Shown: one piece after another, positions 1-5,519 of the stretch
How positions within the stretch are numbered: the first letter of the stretch is position 1
Layout of the letters: the number at the start of each line of letters is the position of its first letter
DNA from: an uncultured Acidobacteriota bacterium
GTDB taxonomy: Bacteria; Acidobacteriota; Vicinamibacteria; Vicinamibacterales; SCN-69-37
Direction of reading: 5' to 3'
Assembly: GCA_937880585.1 (NCBI GenBank)
Contig: CALFMR010000445.1
Location: forward strand, 1-5,519
Length of the DNA stretch: 5,519 bases
Notes under the pieces: model-generated
Told to the model about the DNA's origin: nothing
Database searches by the model: none
The model's input: only the letters and a program-made list of their open reading frames with translations
Position numbers and translations under genes: made by a program

Positions 1-13
1 CGTCCGCGAAGGG

Positions 14-811
14 TTGCCGAACCCTGCCGGCAAGGATCCCGAGATCGGGACCGGGCCCGGATCGGACACGTCCACGCCCGCGCCGGCCGGATCGTCCGAC
101 CGGATGCTGCTCGAGGGCCCGCAGTCGCGGCTCCGCGAGTTCCTGCTCATCCTGCGGTCGCTGCGCGACTTCATCCGCGGCTTCCGCGTCCTGCACTTCG
201 TCGGTCCGTGCGTCACGATCTTCGGATCGGCGCGCTTCCCCGAGTCGCACCCGTACTACGCCATCGCGCGCGAAGTCGGGCAGCGCGTGAGCATGCTCGG
301 CTTCACGGTGCTCACGGGCGGCGGCCCCGGGCTGATGGAAGCGGCCAATCGCGGTGCGCGAGACGCGGGCGGCCGGACCGTCGGCTGCAACATCGAGCTG
401 CCGCACGAGCAGGCGCCCAATCCGTATCTCGACCGCTGGATCACCTGCCACTACTTCTTCGTGCGCAAGGTGTTGCTCTTCAAGTACTCGTACGCCTTCG
501 TCGTGCTGCCCGGCGGCCTCGGGACGCTCGACGAGATGTGCGAGGCGCTGACGCTCATTCAGACCGGCAAGATCCGGAACTTTCCCGTCGTGCTCATCGG
601 CACGGAATACTGGAAGCCGTTCATCGGCCTGCTGCGCGACATGATCACGGCCGGCGCCGTCGGCGCGTCGGATTTGAACCTGCTGAAAGTCACCGACGAC
701 ATCGACGAGGCGATCGAGCATCTCGAGGTGCACGCCGTCAACGCCTTCGGCCTGCGCCGCGTGCCGAAGCGCGCCCCGAAGTGGTGGCTGGGTGAGAATG
801 GCTGGGCCTAA
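14..811 (+). CDS. LOG-family protein (lysine decarboxylase-like, TIGR00730-type Rossmann fold)
   Basis: Predicted cytosolic nucleotide-binding enzyme of the LOG family. Characterised members cleave cytokinin riboside 5'-monophosphates or other nucleoside monophosphates at the N-glycosidic bond; the substrate of this protein cannot be read from sequence. Seen: FGSAR (70-74), GGGPGLM (102-108), FVRK (149-152) and the hallmark PGGLGTLDE (166-174). The FVRK arginine and the PGG..T..E glutamate are the usual catalytic pair of the family. About 265 residues matches the longer LOG class. The start is uncertain. The TTG at 14 has GAAGGG directly against it with no spacer, the frame stays open to the window edge, and residues 1-30 are a Pro/Gly/Ser-rich, probably disordered stretch. 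The ATG at 104 (MLLEGPQSRLREF) begins close to where conserved sequence seems to start, though it has no clear Shine-Dalgarno site either. The stop TAA (809-811) faces the kinase stop across 6 bp. 'Lysine decarboxylase' is a historical misnomer for this family. Confidence 0.9.
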   Translation: MPNPAGKDPEIGTGPGSDTSTPAPAGSSDRMLLEGPQSRLREFLLILRSLRDFIRGFRVLHFVGPCVTIFGSARFPESHPYYAIAREVGQRVSMLGFTVLTGGGPGLMEAANRGARDAGGRTVGCNIELPHEQAPNPYLDRWITCHYFFVRKVLLFKYSYAFVVLPGGLGTLDEMCEALTLIQTGKIRNFPVVLIGTEYWKPFIGLLRDMITAGAVGASDLNLLKVTDDIDEAIEHLEVHAVNAFGLRRVPKRAPKWWLGENGWA

Positions 812-817
812 GCGCGT

Positions 818-2218
818 CTACCTCGCCGGCAGCCTCACGACCGCGACCGTGCCGCCGCCGGGCGCCGGATCCAGCGTGACCGATCCGCCGTGCGCCTCGA
901 TCACGCGCCGTGCGGTGACGAGGCCGAGACCGGTGCCGTGGTGCCTGGTCGTGAAGAACGGCTCGAACAGGTGCGCGCGGACGGCGTCGGGAATGCCGTC
1001 GCCCTGATCGGTGATGCGCAGCTCGTGCCACTCGCCGGCCGTCGTCGTCGCGATCGCGATTGTGCCGCGACCGCGCATGGCCTGCGCGCCGTTCTGCAGC
1101 AGATTCAAGAGCGCCAGCTTCAACTGCTCCGCGTCGGCCTGGACGACGATCGACGTCGGTTCGATGCGCACGCCGACGGCCGCCACGCGCGGGTCCTGCG
1201 CGAAGAGTGACACCGTGTCGGCGATGATCGTCGCAATCGGCACGGCGGTCATGACGGGCTGGCGCGGCCGCGCGAACAGCAGCAGATCCTCGACGATGCC
1301 GTTGAGCGTGTCGACGCGCGCGACGACTTCACGCGCGATCGCGTGCTCGGGCGTCGACGCCGCGAGGCGCCGGCCGACGACCTGCATCGCGCCGCGGATG
1401 CCCGCCAGCGGGTTGCGCACTTCGTGCGCGACGATGGCGGCCATCTTGCCGAGCTGCGCGAGCGCTTCCTGATCGCGCAGCGCCGCTTCCGATCGTTTGC
1501 GTTCGGTGATGTCGGACTGGATGGCCGTGTACTGATACGGCCGGCCGCGATCGTCGAGGAACGGCACGATCGTCGTGTCCACCCAGTACAATCGTCCGTC
1601 GCGCGCCCGGTTCCGGAGCTCGCCGCGCCACGCCTGGCCCGCCGTGATCGTCTCGTACATGTCGCGGAACAGGTCCGGTGGGTGCAGCCCCGAGTTGAGC
1701 ACGCGGTGCGTGCGCCCGATGAGCTCGTCGCGCGCGTAGCCCGCGATCTCACAGAACTTGTCGTTCACGTAGGTGATCGCGCCGTCGACGTCCGTCGTCG
1801 CGACGATCGCCGACTGGTCGAGCGCGTAGCGCATGTCCTCGAGGTTCTTGTCCGAGCGCCGGAGCGCGGACTCGGCGGCCGCGCGCGCGGTCGCGTCCGC
1901 CCGCTGCCGCGCCTGACTCTGCCGGTATCGAACGACGACGAACGCGGCAAGCCAGATGTTGATCGCGATGACGCTGCGGCTGAAGACGGTCGCGCCGATC
2001 GAAACGGCCGGAGGACGCACGAACGTGGCCGTGGCGAGCAGCAGCGTCGAGGCCACGGCGACGCGGAATGCCGTCCGCGGCTCGTCGACCCAGATGGCCA
2101 GCAGGATCGGGAACAGGTAGAGCGTGTTGACCGAATAGCCGGCGCTGAGCTCGAGGCTTGCGAGGAAGATCCCGACGAGCAGGACCGTGGCGAGGACGGC
2201 GAAGTGGCGGGTCAGCAT
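818..2218 (-). CDS. Membrane-bound PAS-domain sensor histidine kinase (NtrB/AtoS/ZraS-like)
   Basis: Sensor kinase, 466 residues from the chosen start. Four hydrophobic segments (about 6-26, 32-45, 52-68 and 83-97) anchor the N-terminus with almost no periplasmic domain. A charged Ala/Arg/Glu helix (about 98-128, probable signalling coiled coil) leads to a PAS/PAC domain (about 130-242, ending in DITERK). The transmitter has the H-box AHEVRNPL with phospho-accepting His265, the N-box NLLQNGAQAM (Asn376), G1 DQGDGIP (404-410), the F-box FEPFFTT (418-424) and G2 GTGLGL (428-433), so every catalytic motif is intact. The H-box type is that of kinases that pair with NtrC-family regulators, and such a regulator lies just across the divergent promoter. 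The start is the ATG at 2218, which has GAGGG (2223-2227) 4 nt upstream and directly precedes the first membrane segment. A longer reading to 2389 would add 57 unconserved-looking residues and overlap the divergent gene. No receiver domain is fused. The signal is unknown; the PAS resembles NifL/Aer-type redox PAS domains (inference). Confidence 0.95.
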   Translation of the reverse strand: MLTRHFAVLATVLLVGIFLASLELSAGYSVNTLYLFPILLAIWVDEPRTAFRVAVASTLLLATATFVRPPAVSIGATVFSRSVIAINIWLAAFVVVRYRQSQARQRADATARAAAESALRRSDKNLEDMRYALDQSAIVATTDVDGAITYVNDKFCEIAGYARDELIGRTHRVLNSGLHPPDLFRDMYETITAGQAWRGELRNRARDGRLYWVDTTIVPFLDDRGRPYQYTAIQSDITERKRSEAALRDQEALAQLGKMAAIVAHEVRNPLAGIRGAMQVVGRRLAASTPEHAIAREVVARVDTLNGIVEDLLLFARPRQPVMTAVPIATIIADTVSLFAQDPRVAAVGVRIEPTSIVVQADAEQLKLALLNLLQNGAQAMRGRGTIAIATTTAGEWHELRITDQGDGIPDAVRAHLFEPFFTTRHHGTGLGLVTARRVIEAHGGSVTLDPAPGGGTVAVVRLPAR

Positions 2219-2232
2219 GACGCCCTCGCGGC

Positions 2233-2249
2233 TGGCGCGCGGCTTGAAT
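2233..2249 (+). promoter_or_regulatory. Candidate sigma-54 (RpoN) promoter for the receiver gene
   Basis: TGGC (2233-2236) followed after 7 bases by TTG (2244-2246) reproduces the spacing of the sigma-54 consensus TGGCACG-N4-TTGCW. The -24 half is TGGCGCG with one mismatch. The -12 half is TTGAA, where the normally strong GC is GA. The motif points rightward, with ATG 2331 about 80 bp away, toward an operon that encodes an NtrC-type sigma-54 activator, so autoregulation would make sense. The -12 mismatch keeps this tentative. Confidence 0.3.
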
Positions 2250-2254
2250 ATACT
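2244..2254. promoter_or_regulatory. AT-rich patch with -10-like hexamers on both strands
   Basis: Read rightward the patch contains TATACT (2249-2254); read leftward it contains TATATT (2252-2247). Each differs from TATAAT at one base. Leftward transcription would start near 2240 and give the kinase mRNA a leader of about 20 nt. Neither hexamer has a recognisable TTGACA-like element 16-18 bp upstream, so promoter activity rests on the -10 match and position only. Confidence 0.35.
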
Positions 2255-2284
2255 GCGCCCCAGTCGCAGCGTTGACCCGGTTTG

Positions 2285-2309
2285 GCCCGACGGACGGTCC
2301 GTCTCGGGC
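2285..2309. repeat. Palindromic operator candidate / hairpin in the divergent promoter
   Basis: GACGGAC (2289-2295) and GTCCGTC (2297-2303) form a perfect 7-1-7 inverted repeat. Just outside, GCCC (2285-2288) and GGGC (2306-2309) can also pair if two bases are bulged. As DNA this is a plausible dimeric regulator site between two divergent genes. As RNA it could fold in the receiver-gene leader about 20 nt before its ATG. There is no U tract, so it is not a standard terminator. Confidence 0.4.
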
Positions 2310-2318
2310 GCATCGAGC

Positions 2319-2322
2319 GGAG
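2319..2322 (+). promoter_or_regulatory. Shine-Dalgarno site that fixes the receiver start
   Basis: GGAG lies 8 nt before the ATG at 2331. It supports that start over the upstream in-frame start at 2187, which would read through the promoter region and into the kinase gene. Confidence 0.6.
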
Positions 2323-2330
2323 TAGTGCGC

Positions 2331-2726
2331 ATGCCGCGGGAAAATCTTCCCAGTCCGGTCGTGCTGGTCGTCGACGACGAGGCGCTCATCCGCTGGTCGC
2401 TTTCCGAGGGACTGGCCGAGTCGGGCTACGCCGTGCGCGCGGCGTCGACCGGGGCCGAGGCCCTGTCCGTGCTTGGCGACTGTCTCACAGATCCGGTCGT
2501 CGTGCTCCTCGATTTGCGCCTGCCCGACGTCGGCGATCTGTCGCTCCTGCGCGCCATCCGGAGCGCCCGCCCGGACGCGCCCGTCCTCGTCATGACCGCG
2601 CACGGCACGCGCGAGGATACCGAGGAGGCCCATCGCCTGGGCGTCACGCACGTCGTCGGCAAGCCGTTCGACGTCGGCGAGATGGTGCGCCTCGTCGGCG
2701 AGGCGTGGAGCGCGGTCGGCGCCTGA
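2331..2726 (+). CDS. Single-domain response regulator (stand-alone receiver, CheY-like)
   Basis: A 131-residue protein consisting of one receiver domain with no output domain. Seen: acidic pair Asp15-Asp16 in VLVVDDE, phospho-acceptor Asp61 in LLDLRLPD, the switch Thr89 in MTAHG and Lys111 in GKPFD, all at the expected spacing, so it should accept phosphate. The N-terminal region (VLVVDDEALIRWSL) closely resembles the receiver of the NtrC-type regulator encoded 42 bp downstream (VLVVDDESLVRWSI), which suggests the two receivers are related by duplication. One oddity: eight residues after the phospho-Asp most receivers carry Gly (LPDxDGL), but here the order is LPDVGDL, so Asp69 replaces it. 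Such proteins act as relay intermediates, phosphate sinks or protein-interaction switches; which applies is unknown. It is probably co-regulated with the NtrC-type gene, although that gene may also have its own promoter. Confidence 0.9.
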   Translation: MPRENLPSPVVLVVDDEALIRWSLSEGLAESGYAVRAASTGAEALSVLGDCLTDPVVVLLDLRLPDVGDLSLLRAIRSARPDAPVLVMTAHGTREDTEEAHRLGVTHVVGKPFDVGEMVRLVGEAWSAVGA

Positions 2727-2756
2727 TCGGCGTCCGCGGCCTTCGAGTCCCGCTCG

Positions 2757-2762
2757 TATACT
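2757..2762 (+). promoter_or_regulatory. -10-like TATACT just upstream of the NtrC-type gene
   Basis: TATACT ends 6 nt before the ATG at 2769, so transcription from it would begin at or next to the start codon and give a leaderless mRNA. In agreement, no Shine-Dalgarno sequence precedes that ATG. There is no clear -35 hexamer at 16-18 bp. By eye, this and the copy at 2249-2254 are the only two TATA tetramers in the window, and both lie between genes. Confidence 0.35.
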
Positions 2763-2768
2763 CATCGC

Positions 2769-4169
<1,401 letters not shown>

Positions 4170-4212
4170 GCCGCGGATCGCGGCAAGGCGCGGAGTCGCC
4201 GGCCGGGCCGGC
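4170..4212. terminator. Convergent intergenic inverted repeats, possible two-way transcription stop
   Basis: The 43 bp between the NtrC-type stop and the small gene's stop hold two perfect GC-rich inverted repeats. GCCGCG (4170-4175) pairs with CGCGGC (4179-4184) across a 3-base loop, and GCCGGCC (4198-4204) pairs with GGCCGGC (4206-4212) across one base, directly abutting the small gene's stop codon. Position between converging genes suits transcription termination. There is no T run on either strand, so neither is a classical intrinsic terminator, and GC-rich palindromes are common in such genomes. Confidence 0.3.
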
Positions 4213-4452
4213 TCAACCCATCAACGACTGGAAGCGGCGGACTTCTTCGGCGGCTTCAGCCGCGGCAGCCTCGCGCACGGCCTGAATCTTCTGCCAGACC
4301 GGACAGTCGTCGCAGTCGGCCGAGGGCCCGTGCGGGCGCATCGTGGGGTAGGGACGTTCGCAGATCCAGACGGCCGTCCCAGCGGATTCTCCCGGGCGGG
4401 CCGGAGCGGGCAGATAGGTCAGGTGACAGGTCGGTTCGGCGCTGGCTGACAT
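4213..4452 (-). CDS. Small four-cysteine protein, hypothetical (possible metal-binding)
   Basis: I do not recognise this gene. From the ATG at 4452 it encodes 79 residues with Cys9, Cys31, Cys47 and Cys50. The last two form CDDCPVW, and nearby lie His10 and the segment WICERPYPTMRPHGPSADC. Four cysteines including a CxxC could bind zinc or a cluster (inference). The C-terminus (about 52-78) is an Ala/Glu/Arg-rich predicted helix. No signal peptide or membrane segment is seen. Codon use is strongly G/C in third positions from this ATG onward, and the Cys/Trp/Pro pattern is unlike the Arg/Ala/Ser-rich shadow frames, which is why I call it real. Start choice is weak: in-frame ATG 4461 and GTG 4473 are also open, none has a Shine-Dalgarno site, and an in-frame stop lies at 4510-4512. 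The upstream codons (CCT GCA ATG CAA AGA) look less coding, favouring 4452. It converges on the NtrC-type gene and has no visible functional tie to it. Confidence 0.6.
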   Translation of the reverse strand: MSASAEPTCHLTYLPAPARPGESAGTAVWICERPYPTMRPHGPSADCDDCPVWQKIQAVREAAAAEAAEEVRRFQSLMG

Positions 4453-4812
4453 TCTTTGCATTGCAGGCGTCACGGCGATGACGCAAGCCGCGTACCCGCG
4501 CCGCCCCTGTCATGTGTCTCCACGTCCGATCGTGCGCGCGTCAGCCCATCCGCCTGCCGCGCCCGTCAGGATGGGCCTTCGGCGCATCGGTGGAGGACCT
4601 ATCCGTCAGGTGTGTACGTGGAGGCACAATCCGGCGCAGGACTGCTCGCGGTTACACGTCGTCCGGCACTTTCAAAATTCGTCGTCGACGTGCAAGAGCG
4701 TAATCGCGTGCCCGGTCCGTGCGTGCGGCGCGAGGGGGTCCGACGCGATCCGGCTCGGCGGTCGACACGCGTGTGATCGGGTCGTTGCAGCGGCCGAGGT
4801 GACGGCGCGGCG
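4453..4812. other. About 360 bp without a convincing gene
   Basis: This stretch lies downstream of truA and upstream of the small Cys-protein gene. All six frames give only short or Arg/Ser/Pro-rich readings typical of shadow frames. It holds an 8-bp-stem inverted repeat (4544-4576), a 6-6-6 inverted repeat across the small gene's alternative GTG start (GCGTCA 4467-4472 / TGACGC 4479-4484), a 10-bp palindrome ACACGCGTGT (4765-4774) and one AT-rich spot (4670-4679). I see no tRNA arms and no clear promoter or terminator. Confidence 0.5.
4544..4576. repeat. Inverted repeat with 8-bp perfect stem
   Basis: GCCCATCC (4544-4551) and GGATGGGC (4569-4576) are exact reverse complements around a 17-base centre. 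It lies about 90 bp upstream of the small Cys-protein gene. It could be an RNA hairpin in a leader or downstream of truA, or a protein-binding site. No T tract follows it on either strand, so a simple intrinsic terminator is unlikely. Confidence 0.4.
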
Positions 4813-5519
4813 TCAGCCGTCGTGTCGATCGGCCGTGCCCGGATGCAGGCTGTCGGTGGCGACGCCGAATCCCGCCGGAACGAGCGGCCACGCAGGCGGC
4901 GGCGGATCGTAGAACACGCGTTCGAGGAACAGGCCCGACGCCGGTGCCGTCAGCCGCGCAGCCAACCCCGTGTCAGCGGCCGCGTGCGTGAGGACCGCGC
5001 CCGGATCGAGCTCGCCGCGTCCGACGTGTACGAGGACGCCGACAAGGCGTCGGACCATCCGCCACAGGAAGTGCGAGCCGACAACGCGGATGAGGAGCAG
5101 ATCGCCAGCGGGGGCGATCGTGATCGCGTCGATCAGCACTTTGGTCGACTGTTCGTCCGGATCGGCATCGGTGAAGCCGCGGAAGTCAGCGAGGCCGACC
5201 AGGCGTGATGCGCCGTCGCGCATGCGGTCGACGTCGAGCGGCTCGCGGATCCACCAGACGAACGGCTTGGCGAACGCCGTGCGGCGCCGCGCGATCTGAT
5301 ACAGGTAGCTGCGCGCGACGGCGCTGTGGCGCGCATGGAAGCGCGGCGGCACGCGCTCGGCGGCCAGCACGTTGATGTCGTGCGGCAGCGCGGCGTTCGT
5401 GCGCACGACGAGCGTATCGGTCGGAAGCGGCGACGCGACGTCGACGTGCGCGATCTGCGCGAGCGCGTGGACGCCGGCGTCGGTGCGCCCCGACCCGTAC
5501 GTCTCGAGCCGGCCGCGCG
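4813..5519 (-). CDS. truA: tRNA pseudouridine(38-40) synthase TruA, 5' end beyond the window
   Basis: TruA converts uridines 38, 39 and 40 in the anticodon stem-loop of many tRNAs to pseudouridine. The frame remains open to the right edge, giving 234 codons plus the stop (TGA at 4815-4813). The first visible residues include YGSGRTDAGVHALAQ, the family's catalytic motif, whose Asp (codon about 5483-5481) is the nucleophile. Further family signatures, numbered from the first visible codon, are ARSYLYQI (68-75), LADFRGFTD (109-117), the FLWRMVRRLVGVLVHVGRG block (150-168) and APASGLFLERVFY (191-203). TruA is usually about 250-280 residues with the Asp near residue 50-60, so roughly 40-50 N-terminal residues are missing off the edge. 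The in-frame GTG at 5406 is not the start, because it would remove the catalytic motif. A Pro-rich tail follows the last conserved block. Neighbours offer no functional link. Confidence 0.97.
   Translation of the reverse strand, partial: RGRLETYGSGRTDAGVHALAQIAHVDVASPLPTDTLVVRTNAALPHDINVLAAERVPPRFHARHSAVARSYLYQIARRRTAFAKPFVWWIREPLDVDRMRDGASRLVGLADFRGFTDADPDEQSTKVLIDAITIAPAGDLLLIRVVGSHFLWRMVRRLVGVLVHVGRGELDPGAVLTHAAADTGLAARLTAPASGLFLERVFYDPPPPAWPLVPAGFGVATDSLHPGTADRHDG

Larger units (their letters stand above)
2219..2330. promoter_or_regulatory. Divergent control region between kinase and receiver genes
   Basis: These 112 bp separate the head-to-head starts of the kinase (ATG 2218, minus) and the lone receiver (ATG 2331, plus). 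Both genes must be transcribed from here unless their promoters lie inside the opposite gene. It contains the AT-rich patch 2244-2254 in an otherwise very GC-rich stretch, a sigma-54-like motif (2233-2249), a perfect 7-1-7 palindrome (2289-2303) and a Shine-Dalgarno site for each gene. No good sigma-70 -35 element is present at the right distance on either strand. Confidence 0.7.

Noticed and set aside
1343..2275. Open frame of 310 codons on the plus strand, antisense to the kinase
   Set aside because: Low-complexity Arg/Asp/Val-rich reading opposite the conserved PAS and membrane segments of the kinase. No motif supports it.
2272..2277. TTGACC as a -35 element for the receiver gene
   Set aside because: Seventeen bases downstream the hexamer is CGGTCC, nothing like a -10 box.
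2187..2330. N-terminal extension of the receiver protein by 48 residues
   Set aside because: It would read across the palindrome and into the kinase gene. A receiver normally begins about 10 residues before VLVVDDE, and ATG 2331 has a GGAG site.
2219..2389. N-terminal extension of the kinase by 57 residues to 2389
   Set aside because: The added part is Ser/Thr/Arg-rich, overlaps the receiver gene and the promoter region, and the ATG at 2218 has its own GAGGG site right before the first membrane segment.
4256..4513. Minus-strand open frame of 85 codons starting at ATG 4513 with GGAG upstream
   Set aside because: It overlaps the small Cys-protein gene in another frame. Despite the good ribosome binding site, its Arg/Gly/Leu-rich sequence shows no features, and the competing frame has the coding-like codon pattern.
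4510..4587. 25-codon minus-strand ORF within the gene-free stretch
   Set aside because: No ribosome binding site, no recognisable sequence, and it contains the arms of the inverted repeat. A chance ORF is the simpler reading.
4478..4912. Plus-strand open frame of 144 codons antisense to the truA 3' end
   Set aside because: Composition is that of a shadow frame (Arg/Pro/Ser/Ala-rich), it has no motif, and it overlaps the conserved end of truA.

Overview
The window is about two-thirds G+C, with coding sequence on both strands and short intergenic gaps. The gene content (a PAS-containing NtrB-type histidine kinase, a lone receiver protein, an NtrC-family sigma-54 activator, a LOG-family protein and TruA) points to a GC-rich Gram-negative-type bacterium, for example Acidobacteriota, Myxococcota or a related soil or sediment lineage. 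That assignment is inferred from style and composition; there is no rRNA or other taxonomic marker here. I see no tRNA, rRNA, CRISPR array, insertion sequence or phage gene.

Layout from left to right: a LOG-family (lysine decarboxylase-like Rossmann fold) gene on the plus strand (14-811) converges, with only 6 bp between stop codons, on a membrane-bound PAS histidine kinase on the minus strand (818-2218). A 112-bp divergent control region (2219-2330) holds the window's clearest regulatory signals: an AT-rich patch with -10-like hexamers, a sigma-54-like -24/-12 motif, and a perfect 7-1-7 palindrome. Rightward from it run a 131-residue single-domain receiver (2331-2726) and, 42 bp later, a 466-residue NtrC-type response regulator (2769-4169). 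A 43-bp convergent gap with two GC-rich inverted repeats separates this from a small four-cysteine hypothetical gene on the minus strand (about 4213-4452). About 360 bp without a convincing gene follow, containing one strong inverted repeat. Finally truA (tRNA pseudouridine synthase) lies on the minus strand (4813-5519) and runs off the right edge.

The core is a signalling module: one kinase and two receiver proteins that look like relatives of each other. The likely flow is from kinase to the NtrC-type activator, which would drive sigma-54 promoters. The lone receiver could be a second target, a phosphate sink or a relay intermediate. The sigma-54-like motif ahead of the receiver gene suggests, but does not prove, autoregulation. 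LOG, the small Cys protein and truA look like ordinary neighbours with no visible link to the signalling genes. I did not find a clearly new biological system; the most unusual items are the one-kinase/two-receiver arrangement, the structured divergent promoter, and the small Cys-rich protein.
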